Shown: positions 11,825-20,888 of the stretch, piece by piece
Numbering within the stretch: the stretch's first letter is position 1
How the letters are laid out: every line of letters begins with the position of its first letter
Source of the DNA: Iodobacter sp. BJB302
GTDB lineage: Bacteria; Pseudomonadota; Gammaproteobacteria; Burkholderiales; Chitinibacteraceae
Assembly (NCBI RefSeq): GCF_002735645.1
Contig: NZ_PDZG01000004.1
Span: 46,750 to 110,749, forward strand
DNA: 64,000 nucleotides
Direction: 5' to 3'
Made by a program: the position numbers and the translations under genes
Notes under the pieces: model-generated
Database searches by the model: none
Seen by the model: the letters and a program-made list of their open reading frames with translations, nothing else
What the model was told of the DNA's origin: nothing

Positions 11825-12190
11825 ATGAGAAAGATTGCTTTATGCCTGGCTTTATTTTTGTCTGCCTGTGGCTCATCTGAAGTAGATGACGCCAGCGCCA
11901 TCATTAAACAGACGCTTAAAAAACCTGAGAGCTTCACACTCAAAGCAGGTGACGTCATCTGGCAAGGTAAGCTGAGGGGCAAACAAACCGCGTTTATCGT
12001 TAAAGTTAAATACACAGCAATGAATGGATTTAACGATGTTATAGACGAGTGCAAATATGTGTCGTTTTACACAGAAGACGGCAGCAATCACTGGCAGGAA
12101 AACGGCGGGCTGGAGAACTGTATTTCGGCGGGCGGCAAGGAAGAAGAAAACGCTTTGGTCATGCTCAGGAAAATCAATTCATTCAATTAA
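11825..12190 (+). CDS. small lipoprotein of unknown function
   Basis: A 121-residue protein not recognised beyond its signal sequence. It has a type II signal peptide with lipobox LSAC (lipidated Cys15), then a soluble domain with two further cysteines (C58 and C99 by my count) that could form a disulfide. No retention signal is clear (GSS follows the Cys), so outer-membrane attachment is plausible. It is downstream of the GntR regulator on the same strand; no functional link is evident. Confidence 0.65.
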   Translation: MRKIALCLALFLSACGSSEVDDASAIIKQTLKKPESFTLKAGDVIWQGKLRGKQTAFIVKVKYTAMNGFNDVIDECKYVSFYTEDGSNHWQENGGLENCISAGGKEEENALVMLRKINSFN

Positions 12191-12244
12191 ACATCAGCGC
12201 CAGAAGCTTCCCGCCACAGGAAGCTTCTGCTTAAGACTGATTAC

Positions 12245-13099
12245 TCAGAGCTTTATGGCCTGCAGTGCGTGGCGTGGCTTTGTGTACTCCTGCCTTGCGT
12301 CAACCACGGCCAGCTCGTAACGCGACTGGCTGCCGGTTTCCAGCAGCACGCCATACACCGCTGCCGTAGTGTGCTCCAGTGCCGCCGCAATCGTTTTACC
12401 AGCCAGCAGGCTGGCTAAAAACAACGCCGAAGTCATATCCCCTACCCCAACCGGCTCTTTATCAAAAGCAAGTATCGGGCGGCGAATCAGCCAGGCTTCA
12501 TCGTTGCTGAGCGCCAGCATTTCAAAGCTGGCTGGATCCTTGCTCTGATAATGCAGATGTTTAATCAGGATGGTTTGTGGCCCTCTGGCCAGCACCTCGT
12601 GGCAAGCCGCCACAATCTCGGGCAGGCTGCTTAATGAGCGGCCTACGATCATTTCAAGCTCAAGCTGATTAGGCGACACAATATTTGCTGCTGGAATCGC
12701 TTTTTCGATCAGAAACTCCGCCACACCGGGCGCCACAATGCAGCCTTTAAGCGGATGGCCCATCACGGGATCACAGTGATAAATCGCCAGTGGGTTGGCC
12801 GCCCTCACCATTTGCAAAGCAGCCAGAATATGCTCGCCCTGAGCCGCGCTGCCAATATAGCCGGACAATACCGCATTGCACTGAGCCAGCTGCCCGGTTT
12901 GGGCAATGCCTGCTGTCAGCTCGCTGATCTGCGCCTCTGGCATCACCATGCCTGCCCAATGTCCGTATTGCGTATGATTAGAAAACTGCACGGTATGTAA
13001 TGGCCAGACATTCGCCCCCATGCATTGCATAGGAAACACCGCAGCACTATTTCCTGCATGGCCAAATACCACATGTGATTGAATAGATAAAATATTCAT
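12245..13099 (-). CDS. pdxY: pyridoxal kinase PdxY
   Basis: A 284-residue ribokinase-fold kinase that phosphorylates pyridoxal to PLP in the salvage pathway. It starts MNILSIQSHVVFGHAGN and carries CDPVMGH, SPNQLELE and GVGDMTSALFLASLL, the last being the catalytic GxGD anion-hole motif. The start at 13099 gives the family's length. It follows tyrS (142-bp gap with a terminator), the same order as tyrS-pdxY in E. coli. Close to a PLP-dependent decarboxylase gene, it may also serve cofactor supply. Confidence 0.9.
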   Translation of the reverse strand: MNILSIQSHVVFGHAGNSAAVFPMQCMGANVWPLHTVQFSNHTQYGHWAGMVMPEAQISELTAGIAQTGQLAQCNAVLSGYIGSAAQGEHILAALQMVRAANPLAIYHCDPVMGHPLKGCIVAPGVAEFLIEKAIPAANIVSPNQLELEMIVGRSLSSLPEIVAACHEVLARGPQTILIKHLHYQSKDPASFEMLALSNDEAWLIRRPILAFDKEPVGVGDMTSALFLASLLAGKTIAAALEHTTAAVYGVLLETGSQSRYELAVVDARQEYTKPRHALQAIKL

Positions 13100-13124
13100 A
13101 TGAGATCCAATAGTGAAATAGCTG

Positions 13125-13168
13125 CATAAAAAAATCACCACTTCCGGGCTTAGTGAAAGTGATGATTT
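13125..13168 (-). terminator. terminator after tyrS
   Basis: On the minus strand AAATCATCACTT pairs with AAGTGGTGATTT (one G-T pair) and is followed by a run of Ts. It lies 73 bp past the tyrS stop, so pdxY is probably expressed by read-through or from its own promoter. Confidence 0.75.
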
Positions 13169-13241
13169 AATGGGCCAGTCAGCAGTAACACAGAATTAAA
13201 CCTGCATTACCCCCTGCCCGGCACGGACCTTCTGAAAACGA

Positions 13242-14519
13242 TTACTTCCAGATAATCAGGCAATGATTCTTTTTACCACGTCTCAGCAAAGTGTAACGGC
13301 TGAAACGGTGATCAACCATGCCCATATGGTAAGTAAGATCGTTGATCTTCTGGCCGTTAATACTCACCGCACCGCTTTCAATAAAGCCACGCGCCTGGCT
13401 TTTTGAGCTGGCTAATTCAGATTGAACCAGCGCATCGACAAGGCTGGTTTCGGTATAGCCCAGCTCAATATGATGTACGCCATCCAGCGCTAATTGCTGG
13501 AAATCACTATCGGTTAAAGCACTTTGATCTTCTGCAAACAGATTCTGGCTGATGCGCTTTGCCGCTTCCAAAGCCTCCTTACCATGCACCAGCTCTGTTG
13601 CATGTTCGGCCAGGATACGCTGCGCTGTTGGCGCTGCGCCGCTGGCACGATCTGCCGCTTCAATCACATCGATTTCGGCCAAAGTCATAAAGGTAAAGTA
13701 CTTCATAAAGCGGTATACATCGTCATCCGATGTGGTCAGCCAGAACTGGTAAAACTTATAAGGCGAGCACTTGCTTGGATCCAGCCAGATCGCATTGCCT
13801 TCGCTCTTACCAAACTTAGTGCCATCCGATTTAGTGATCAGCGGCATGGTAATACCAAACACCTGCTGCTGATTCATACGGCGGGTCAGATCAACTCCTG
13901 CCGTGATATTGCCCCACTGATCCGAGCCGCCCAATTGCAGCTGGCAATCATGGCTTTTATTTAATACCGCAAAGTCATAACTTTGCAGCAGGCTGTAGGC
14001 GAACTCGGTAAATGAAATACCCACTTCATCACGGTTCAGCCTTTGCTTCACCGATTCTTTATTAATCATGGCATTCACTGAGAAATGCTTGCCGATATCG
14101 CGCAAGAAGCTCAGCACATCCATGCCCGCAAACCAGTCGTTGTTATTCACCATGGCTGCACTATTGGCACCACAGTCAAAATCTAAGAATGGCGAGACTT
14201 GCTTGCGAATTTTTTCTACCCAGCCTGCCACCACATCAGGGGTATTGAGTGAGCGCTCAGTCGCTTTAAAACTAGGATCGCCAATCATACCGGTCGCGCC
14301 GCCCACCAAAGCCAAGGGGCGATGGCCTGCCATTTGAAAACGCTTTAAAGCCAATAATGGAACAAGGTGGCCCAGATGCAGGCTGTCTGCCGTTGGATCA
14401 AAACCACAATAGAGCGTAACGGATTTCTGCGCGAGGATGGCATCGAGCGCCGCAGCGTCAGTTACTTGCGCAATCAGCCCACGCTCTTGCAGCTGGCTGA
14501 TTAAATTTGATTCTTTCAT
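13242..14519 (-). CDS. tyrS: tyrosyl-tRNA synthetase (TyrS, E. coli-type)
   Basis: A 425-residue class I synthetase that charges tRNA-Tyr. The ATP-binding HIGH motif is H48-L-G-H51 and the KMSKS motif is KFGKS (K235), the variant of the E. coli/Bacillus TyrS branch. A C-terminal S4 RNA-binding domain includes [19 protein letters not shown], and the end [13 protein letters not shown] is typical. It starts 9 bp after the aromatic amino-acid permease, so the two are cotranscribed. Many betaproteobacteria have a TyrS of the other branch (KMSKS), so this may be a second copy; this cannot be decided from the window. Confidence 0.95.
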   Translation of the reverse strand: MKESNLISQLQERGLIAQVTDAAALDAILAQKSVTLYCGFDPTADSLHLGHLVPLLALKRFQMAGHRPLALVGGATGMIGDPSFKATERSLNTPDVVAGWVEKIRKQVSPFLDFDCGANSAAMVNNNDWFAGMDVLSFLRDIGKHFSVNAMINKESVKQRLNRDEVGISFTEFAYSLLQSYDFAVLNKSHDCQLQLGGSDQWGNITAGVDLTRRMNQQQVFGITMPLITKSDGTKFGKSEGNAIWLDPSKCSPYKFYQFWLTTSDDDVYRFMKYFTFMTLAEIDVIEAADRASGAAPTAQRILAEHATELVHGKEALEAAKRISQNLFAEDQSALTDSDFQQLALDGVHHIELGYTETSLVDALVQSELASSKSQARGFIESGAVSINGQKINDLTYHMGMVDHRFSRYTLLRRGKKNHCLIIWK

Positions 14520-14528
14520 TACGATCTC

Positions 14529-15761
14529 CTAGCAAATCGGTAATAAATTCTGCATTTTCATAATTTGGAAAACGATAATGCACCCGCCCATCATCGTTAC
14601 GGTACAAAACGAGCAGGTATTGCACGGAACGCGCCAGCCAGCCTGATAGCTTTCCCGTGCGCGTAATTTATAAAGCGCCAGAGCGGGAAATAAAATCGCC
14701 AGAATCGATAAGAAAATAGCGGCGGCCCCAAGGGCTAAAACAAAACCTTCCGGGTAAATCCACGCAAAAACAAAGGGGGGAAGATAAGTGGCCAGCGCTG
14801 TAATTAAGCGATCATGCTTAGAATCTTTCCAGCCAATGCTGCTTGCCACCGAATCAAACAATCCTAAGGACACACATAAATAGGAGGTAAATAACGCGAT
14901 CGATGAAAACAAGCTAATCAGGCTGGGTATCCAATGATTACTGGTACTGGCATGAATATAATCAAGAAACATTCCCACCGAGCCCTGGTTTTCTGCAAGG
15001 GTCAGAAAGCTATTCTCCCCTATTCTGGGCACAAGGCCGAGACTGCAATATTCCCAAATCGCGTAAACTAGGAGCGGAATTAAGCCACCAAGGATAAAGA
15101 TATTACGTAGCGTTTGCGGCTTATCACGGCCAATATATTTCACCATGCTGGGAATGCTGCCATGAAAACCAAATGCCGTAATAAACACCGGAAATGCAGC
15201 ATAGATATAGCGGCTGGAATCTTGCGCGCTATTTAAATTACCCTGATTAACATAGGGCTGAATGGTGATGGCCATTGCAAAGAAGATAAAAACATTCAAA
15301 CTGAATAAAACACGATTAACACGGTCCACGGCTCCGGTGCTCATATAAACAATAGAGCCAATCAGCAGGGTAAAGATCGCCGCAACCACGGCAGAAGGAA
15401 CGTCTATTCCCAAATACTGTTTAATATTTGAGGTATAGGACGAAGCCGCACCAGAGATATAAGCGCCAGAAAGCGCATATAAAAGCAGTAACAAGGATGC
15501 GTTGATAATCCACAAACCTTTGTTGCCAAACAAACTTTGTGCCATTACATCAAAACCGCTGCCTGCCGGAAAAGCCAGCGAGACTTCCAATAGCATCAGC
15601 GCGGTATAGGTCATCAGCAGCCAGATACAAACGAGCGCAAGACTGGCACAGGTGTAGCCCATTCCTGAGGAAACCAGGGGCAAAGCCAGCATTCCTGCTC
15701 CCAGCATGGTGCCGGAAATCAGCAAAGTAGCGCCCACCGCTTTGTAGTTAATCGCAAACAT
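14529..15761 (-). CDS. aromatic amino-acid permease, HAAAP family (TyrP-like)
   Basis: A 410-residue inner-membrane transporter with about 11 hydrophobic segments. It opens with the family's glycine-rich helix (AVGATLLISGTMLGAGMLALP) and has GFHGSIPSMVKYIG in the middle, both typical of the TyrP/Mtr/TnaB hydroxy/aromatic amino-acid permeases, which import tyrosine or tryptophan with protons. The C-terminal region is unusually Cys-rich (PCNTCSFC, GGC, final Cys). It sits between the decarboxylase and tyrS; this context favours tyrosine as substrate. Confidence 0.85.
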   Translation of the reverse strand: MFAINYKAVGATLLISGTMLGAGMLALPLVSSGMGYTCASLALVCIWLLMTYTALMLLEVSLAFPAGSGFDVMAQSLFGNKGLWIINASLLLLLYALSGAYISGAASSYTSNIKQYLGIDVPSAVVAAIFTLLIGSIVYMSTGAVDRVNRVLFSLNVFIFFAMAITIQPYVNQGNLNSAQDSSRYIYAAFPVFITAFGFHGSIPSMVKYIGRDKPQTLRNIFILGGLIPLLVYAIWEYCSLGLVPRIGENSFLTLAENQGSVGMFLDYIHASTSNHWIPSLISLFSSIALFTSYLCVSLGLFDSVASSIGWKDSKHDRLITALATYLPPFVFAWIYPEGFVLALGAAAIFLSILAILFPALALYKLRARESYQAGWRVPCNTCSFCTVTMMGGCIIVFQIMKMQNLLPIC

Positions 15762-15844
15762 AGCCCAACCTTTTAATCATCCCGCACAAACAGGCGGATT
15801 GATCTGATAATTAACTTGAATAGAAACATTGATCTCTTCGATGG

Positions 15845-15875
15845 CAAAAAACCCACCTCAGCTGAGGCGGGTTTC
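15845..15875 (-). terminator. terminator after the decarboxylase gene
   Basis: On the minus strand AACCCGCCTCAG pairs with CTGAGGTGGGTT and is followed by a T-run, starting 7 nt past the decarboxylase stop. The permease-tyrS pair therefore probably has its own promoter in 15762-15840. Confidence 0.85.
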
Positions 15876-15881
15876 TTTGCA

Positions 15882-17795
15882 TTAAGCAGCTTTTAATTGA
15901 TTGGCTTCTTTGGCTTCCATATCGATGATATGGCCTAGTTTTTCTGCAAAAATGGCACGCAGATTTGTCCAATAGTCTTCAAAGCCTTGTGGATCACGCA
16001 GGAAGTGAGTCATCACGGCAGCGCGCAAGATATACACGCTGCGAGTTTTGTCCCATTCTTTACGGCTAAAGCCACGGCTTTCAGCGTAAATCCACGGTGT
16101 GTCGCCGTATTCATCGAATGCCAGCGAGGTAGATGACGTCAGGAAATCGTTGCTATAGGTGCGGCCCGATGAGTAAGAGCACACTTCGTACATGCGTTGA
16201 TTCAGGCGGTTATGGTCTTCCAGGCTTGGATTGCCGATTTCCTTAAAGGTGAAGTTCACCATATGGAAATCCGGGTGCATCAATGGGCGCAATTCAAAGC
16301 GACGATTACCCACCACGATTGGTTTTGCCATCGATAACTTTTGTGCAAACCAATCGGCAGTCACAATACCGCGGCCAATGACCTTGCCGTAGCCTGAGAT
16401 ATTCAGCGGTACTAAGCGATGCGCCGCCCATACTGCCGCAGCCGTTGCACCGGCTTTAGAGCCTTCCATAATGGATGAGCCCAGCACCACATTTTGTTCT
16501 TCACCCGCATCATCGGCTTCTTCAAATACATAGGCCGCGTGGTAGGAGATCAGATCAACAATACGCTTGTCTTTCATACATACCGCACCGGCAGCGTATT
16601 GAATAAAGCCTGCTTTGTGCGGGTCCACCGTAATCGAATCGGCTTCAGACATGGCTTTAAAGCCTTCATACACCGCACGCTTAGGCCAAGTTACGCCTTC
16701 AGGGATAATATCTTCGGCGCGATAACGGGCAACGAGTGCATCGTATTCCATGAATTTGCTGTTTTCATCAAGGAACATCGAGCGTACATAACCACCGTAA
16801 GCTGCATCAACGTGTACATAAAAAGACACGCCGTATTTTTCTTCACATTCACGGCGCAGCTTGATCACTTCATCCACATGATCAATCGAGCCTTCTTCGG
16901 TTGTGCCCACTACAGCCACCATACCGAGGACAGGTGTACCTTCTTCGATCAATTTAAAGGTAATGGCACGCATTGTTTCAACGTCGGTGCGGTAGTTTTC
17001 ATCCACGGGCAGCGGAACAATATGCTCCTGACCAATCCCCATCACATCCATGGCTTTCATCCATGAATAATGCTTAGACATTGGCACCAGGAATTTACCT
17101 AGCTGGCCTTGTTTAACCCCCACACCACGTACAGTCAGCGCACGCACTTCTTCGAACAGACCCCGTTTTTTCAGCTCATCGGACAAATCCAGAATGGCTG
17201 TTGGTGACATATTCAGTAATTGCTTTTCGCTCATGCCAGCCACTAAATCTTTGGCTTTTTCATGCTGAGCAATCGCTAAAGGCAAAGATTTCAGATTGCG
17301 GGCAACCCAAACGCCTTCGTAGTTAGCAACCGTACCGCCAGAAGTAATGTGGCCCCATGATTTTTGTACGTCGTAACCAAACATCGCACACAGATCACGG
17401 CCCGCTTCTAACTCAAGCTCGGTGGTCGTAGGCGACGCTTCATGCGCACAATTGTTTGGGTTGTAAAGCATGGTCATTACATAGGCGATATTGGAAACCA
17501 TCAAAGTATCGGCATTCATATGGCCCAAATAACGCGGCGAGAACCAAGGCACTGAAGTGGTTTTCAGCTTGGAAGACAGCTGACGCAAAATGCCTTCGGT
17601 GCGATAAAGCGTATTACGGAAATCAGGCTGATGCTGATCCATAGGAGACAATAAAGGAGCGTCTTCCGGGTGAAAATCCGCACGCCAGTGGATATGCTCA
17701 TCCACCGCGTAATCAACCATTTCTTTAAAAAATTCACGATTTTCTGATTTTGGGCCCAGAAACAGCGCATCAACATTCATTGTGGTTTTAAACAT
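15882..17795 (-). CDS. tdc: PLP-dependent amino-acid decarboxylase, TyrDC-type (probable tyrosine decarboxylase)
   Basis: A 637-residue group II decarboxylase. PLP-site features are present: HVDAAYGG, and DPHKAGF with Schiff-base lysine K394. Long stretches match the enterococcal/lactobacillal tyrosine decarboxylases in order and spacing (GHMNADTLM, KLVEP-like LVPMSKHYSWMKAMD, DPHK, SIMEGSKAGATAAAVWAAH), and the length fits TyrDC (about 620) better than glutamate decarboxylase (about 460). It is preceded by an APC antiporter (35-bp gap) and followed by a permease and tyrS, the set seen in tyramine clusters. Substrate assignment is from resemblance and context. Confidence 0.82.
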   Translation of the reverse strand: MFKTTMNVDALFLGPKSENREFFKEMVDYAVDEHIHWRADFHPEDAPLLSPMDQHQPDFRNTLYRTEGILRQLSSKLKTTSVPWFSPRYLGHMNADTLMVSNIAYVMTMLYNPNNCAHEASPTTTELELEAGRDLCAMFGYDVQKSWGHITSGGTVANYEGVWVARNLKSLPLAIAQHEKAKDLVAGMSEKQLLNMSPTAILDLSDELKKRGLFEEVRALTVRGVGVKQGQLGKFLVPMSKHYSWMKAMDVMGIGQEHIVPLPVDENYRTDVETMRAITFKLIEEGTPVLGMVAVVGTTEEGSIDHVDEVIKLRRECEEKYGVSFYVHVDAAYGGYVRSMFLDENSKFMEYDALVARYRAEDIIPEGVTWPKRAVYEGFKAMSEADSITVDPHKAGFIQYAAGAVCMKDKRIVDLISYHAAYVFEEADDAGEEQNVVLGSSIMEGSKAGATAAAVWAAHRLVPLNISGYGKVIGRGIVTADWFAQKLSMAKPIVVGNRRFELRPLMHPDFHMVNFTFKEIGNPSLEDHNRLNQRMYEVCSYSSGRTYSNDFLTSSTSLAFDEYGDTPWIYAESRGFSRKEWDKTRSVYILRAAVMTHFLRDPQGFEDYWTNLRAIFAEKLGHIIDMEAKEANQLKAA

Positions 17796-17830
17796 TTTGA
17801 ACTCCTGATTAATTAATTTTGAGCCGGCGC

Positions 17831-19312
17831 TTAATGCGCAGCAGCTGCGTTATCTTGATGAGCATCCAGCTCGACACGAGTTGCCTTAGGGGCAAGTTTT
17901 GCTTTCTTGGCTTGGCGTGCTTTGTCTTTCTGGCCGTAGGCATAGACAAGGAAGGGAATCACAAGCATCACGATGAGGCCGATCAGCTGGAACATGAAGT
18001 AGCCTGATGCCGAACCTTTAAAGCTGCCGGGTGGAATAAAGGCCAGATAGGCAGCCAAGAGCGACATCGCAAACCCCATTCCGGAGAAAATCCACATCCC
18101 CAGCTTGCCACCAGGCACTTTGAAGCTGCGTTCTACTTCTGGGCGTTTGTAACGAAGCCAGATGGCTGCGGCAAACATAAACAGATAGGCCACGAGGTAA
18201 ACCAGGCCAGTTAAGCCCATCAACATAAAGTAGAAGTTATCTACATCCGGGATCACTGTGATCAGCACGCCAACCAGGCTGATTGCAAGCGCCTGAATGA
18301 TGACCAAGGTAACGGGCACACCATGCTTGTTTGATTTTTGCAAGAAGGCGGGTAATGCACCTGAATTAGCCGTAGCTTGCAGGCCACGTACCGGGCCCAG
18401 CACCCAGGAATTCACCTGGCCAATTAAACCCAGCGCAATGGACAGACCCATCACAGGCGCAAGCCAGGGCATGCCCCATTTGGTGAAGTAGAGCTCAAAC
18501 GCCTGCATCAAACCGGCAGTCATTGAGATTTCTTCTTTAGGAATCGCCACGAAGATGGCGGCAGAGCCAACAACAGAGAGGAAAACCATGATGATCGACA
18601 CCAGAACGATGGCAATCGGATAATTACGTTTTGCGTCTTTAATAGAAGACACATTTGAAGCCGATACTTCCATCCCCATCACAACGAAGATAAAGCCAAT
18701 AAACAACCCTAAAGTACCAGCATCGCTAAAGCTGGGCACCATATTGGCCATACTGAATGACACATCGGTCATAATGGGATTGCCGCCAGCCACATAAGCA
18801 ATACCCGCCACAATCAGCACAATACCAGGCAAAAACACCCCTAAGCTCACACAAATCGTAGAAACCCAGCCCAGGGTTTTAACCCCTTGCAGATTCACCA
18901 GTGTGCAGCCCCACCACACCGCCAGAATCATGCCCAACATAAAGTACTTATTGGTCGCCAGCGCCGGATCAACCACATAGGCAATCGTTGCGGCGATGAT
19001 CATGATGATGGATGTCATGCCGAACACCATTTGAATCCATTGCATCCACACGGCGACAAAACCTAAACGCTCACCAAATGCCTCACGCACCCAGATAAAA
19101 ATACCGCCATCCTGTGGCCAGGCAGTGGCCAGCTCGGCCGCCACCAGTGCGGTAGGAACTAAAAATAACAAGGCCGCAGCCAGAGTTAGAAAAATGGTCA
19201 TCATCCCCGGCTGAGCAGTCATAGGCAGCGTGCGAACGCTCACTACAACGGCAGCGGTAATCATGACAAAAGTTGACACCCCAATTTTGGGGCTGGTTTC
19301 ACTACCAGACAT
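17831..19312 (-). CDS. APC-family amino-acid/amine antiporter (candidate tyrosine:tyramine exchanger)
   Basis: A 493-residue transporter with about 12 membrane helices, of the glutamate:GABA antiporter subfamily (GadC, TyrP of Gram-positives). Visible hallmarks are the PxxMTAQPGMM-like first-helix region, ELATAWPQDGGIFIWVREAFG, and a charged C-terminal tail (KDKARQAKKAKLAPK), reminiscent of the pH plug of GadC. It is first in an operon with the decarboxylase, so it probably exchanges the external amino acid for the internal amine, yielding proton motive force and acid tolerance. SD AAAGAGG sits 6 nt before the ATG. Confidence 0.85.
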   Translation of the reverse strand: MSGSETSPKIGVSTFVMITAAVVVSVRTLPMTAQPGMMTIFLTLAAALLFLVPTALVAAELATAWPQDGGIFIWVREAFGERLGFVAVWMQWIQMVFGMTSIIMIIAATIAYVVDPALATNKYFMLGMILAVWWGCTLVNLQGVKTLGWVSTICVSLGVFLPGIVLIVAGIAYVAGGNPIMTDVSFSMANMVPSFSDAGTLGLFIGFIFVVMGMEVSASNVSSIKDAKRNYPIAIVLVSIIMVFLSVVGSAAIFVAIPKEEISMTAGLMQAFELYFTKWGMPWLAPVMGLSIALGLIGQVNSWVLGPVRGLQATANSGALPAFLQKSNKHGVPVTLVIIQALAISLVGVLITVIPDVDNFYFMLMGLTGLVYLVAYLFMFAAAIWLRYKRPEVERSFKVPGGKLGMWIFSGMGFAMSLLAAYLAFIPPGSFKGSASGYFMFQLIGLIVMLVIPFLVYAYGQKDKARQAKKAKLAPKATRVELDAHQDNAAAAH

Positions 19313-19351
19313 GCTCGGCCTCTTTGTCGAATATTTAAATAATTTCGAAAT

Positions 19352-19392
19352 ATTGTATATTTTCGACTAAAAAGAGGCTTGATAAAAATCAA
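19352..19392 (-). promoter_or_regulatory. FNR box and FNR-dependent promoter of the antiporter-decarboxylase operon
   Basis: 19379-19392 reads TTGATAAAAATCAA (TTGATTTTTATCAA on the minus strand), a perfect match to the FNR/ANR consensus TTGAT-N4-ATCAA. On the minus strand a near-consensus -10, TACAAT, lies at 19357-19352. If transcription starts about 7 nt after it (near 19345), the box is centred about 40-41 bp upstream, the class II activator position. No good -35 is needed at such promoters. Strong sequence match; regulation is inferred. Confidence 0.75.
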
Positions 19393-19612
19393 TATGCTGT
19401 AAGCAACTAATGCCTTGCCGGGCTGATTAAATCGGCGTATCAGGCGCGCGATGGCTGCATTCTTCTTCCGACAAAAGACAAATCAATTTAAATACAATGT
19501 GTTATAAAAACTCATCACAAAACAAACCATGGCAACACTGCGCTTAATTTGTAAGGATTACCCCCCCCCAAGAGTGCGCCTGCCCAGCAATTGCATCCAA
19601 AGCTGAGGGCGT
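19393..19612. other. intergenic region between the antiporter and rlmG, no gene seen
   Basis: Gene-free part of the divergent region. It contains an eight-C run (19561-19568) and AT-rich DNA near 19480-19530. No convincing RNA gene or reading frame is visible. Confidence 0.5.
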
Positions 19613-19640
19613 AAAAAAACCCTCATCAAGGGTGAGGGTT
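19613..19640 (-). terminator. terminator-like hairpin in the antiporter/rlmG intergenic region
   Basis: On the minus strand AACCCTCA, loop, TGAGGGTT is followed by a run of Ts, a standard intrinsic terminator. It points toward the antiporter, although no minus-strand gene lies upstream of it. It may be a leader attenuator, a relic, or insulation against transcripts arising inside rlmG. Confidence 0.6.
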
Positions 19641-19727
19641 CCGGGCGCGGATCTGTCTACAGAAGAGCAGGCAACTGGTAGAATCGCCCTCTTAGCCAAA
19701 GCTTTGGCCTTATCAAATAAAGAAGAT

Positions 19728-20807
19728 ATGTCTGCAAGCCCCAAAAAGTTAATTGATTTTGCCGCGCTGAATTTGCTGCGCTACCCGGCAAAGCACGCCA
19801 AAGATTTACGTGCATGGGATGCGAGTGATGAATACCTTGCAGAATTTATCCGTGCTGATGCACCAGCGCTGTTAATCAACGATGCTTTTGGCGCGCTGCA
19901 CTGTGCCGTGGGAGTAAACGCGTTTCATATCAATGATTCCTGGTGCTCGCGCCACGCAATTGAAATCAACAGCCAGCAAAGCTTTACGCCCTACTCCGGC
20001 CAAGCGCTGGCCTATGGCCTTGTTAAACTGCCCAAGTCTTTGTCTTTATTTGAAGCTCAGCTGCAAGAGGCAGCAAGATATTTAAGCGCACCGCTGACCT
20101 TATATTTCTCAGGCATGCAAAAGCATGTCAGCAGCGGGCACTTGGATATCATTAAGTCTTATTGCGACGAGGTTGAATACCTGCCCACGCAGCGAAAGGC
20201 GCGTATGTACACCGCCCGCCTGCGGCCAGGCCAACAGACCGCCACACCCTATCTTCAGGCTGTGCCTGAGCTAAGCCTTACACTTCACAATATGCCAGGT
20301 GTTTTTGCCGGGCAAAAAATAGATATAGGCTCGCGCTTTTTTATCGAACATTTCGATCGCTTGCCAAGCGCAGAGACCGTTGCCGACGTGGGCTGCGGCA
20401 ATGGCTTATTGTCCCTTGCCTACCATCGCCTTCACCCCAAGGCAGAATTGCATTTATTTGATGAGTCTTTAGCAGCGGTAGAATCCGCCCAACTCAGCTT
20501 TGCTGCCAATTTTCCAGATGCTAGCCGCCAAATTCAGCACTGCGACGGCCTCTCTGATGCAGTGGCAAACGGGCAAACTTTTGACTTAATTCTGATCAAC
20601 CCGCCATTTCATCAGCAAAACACTGTCACCACCGATATTGCACTCAGCATGTTTGCCCAAGCCAGGCAATGCATGGCAGCCACCAGCGAATTATGGATAG
20701 TCGCTAACCGGCACTTAAACTACCAAGCTGCGCTAAAGAAAAACTTCAGACAGATTGAGCTAATCGCCCAGAACGCCAAATTTGTGATTATCAAAGCGAA
20801 GCGGTAA
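19728..20807 (+). CDS. rlmG: 23S rRNA (guanine-1835-N2) methyltransferase RlmG
   Basis: A 359-residue SAM-dependent methyltransferase. An N-terminal methyltransferase-like domain holds LRAWDASDEYLAEF and LLINDAFGAL; the C-terminal catalytic domain has DVGCGNG (about 220-226) for SAM and the N-methylase motif NPPF (N291) followed by HQQ, then IVANRHLNY. All match RlmG in order. An in-frame start 32 codons upstream exists, but MSASPKKLIDFAALNLLRYP matches the family N-terminus. A -10-like TAGAAT lies at 19678. Confidence 0.88.
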   Translation: MSASPKKLIDFAALNLLRYPAKHAKDLRAWDASDEYLAEFIRADAPALLINDAFGALHCAVGVNAFHINDSWCSRHAIEINSQQSFTPYSGQALAYGLVKLPKSLSLFEAQLQEAARYLSAPLTLYFSGMQKHVSSGHLDIIKSYCDEVEYLPTQRKARMYTARLRPGQQTATPYLQAVPELSLTLHNMPGVFAGQKIDIGSRFFIEHFDRLPSAETVADVGCGNGLLSLAYHRLHPKAELHLFDESLAAVESAQLSFAANFPDASRQIQHCDGLSDAVANGQTFDLILINPPFHQQNTVTTDIALSMFAQARQCMAATSELWIVANRHLNYQAALKKNFRQIELIAQNAKFVIIKAKR

Positions 20808-20888
20808 ATCTAAGATCTATAGACACGGAGAACACGGAGAAAACCTTAAAGGCGAGTAAAACCTAGGGTCATATAGGGTGTATCGACT

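Noticed and set aside
16494..17066. 190-codon frame antisense to the decarboxylase
   Set aside because: Shadow of the real gene, with no family match.
19318..19378. Inverted repeat GCCTCTTT...AAAGAGGC overlapping the antiporter Shine-Dalgarno, a possible RNA thermosensor
   Set aside because: The predicted FNR promoter starts transcription near 19345, downstream of the distal arm, so the hairpin would not form in the mRNA.
19544..19744. 66-codon minus-strand frame upstream of the antiporter
   Set aside because: It overlaps the rlmG start and runs through an intrinsic terminator; no ribosome binding site and no recognisable protein.
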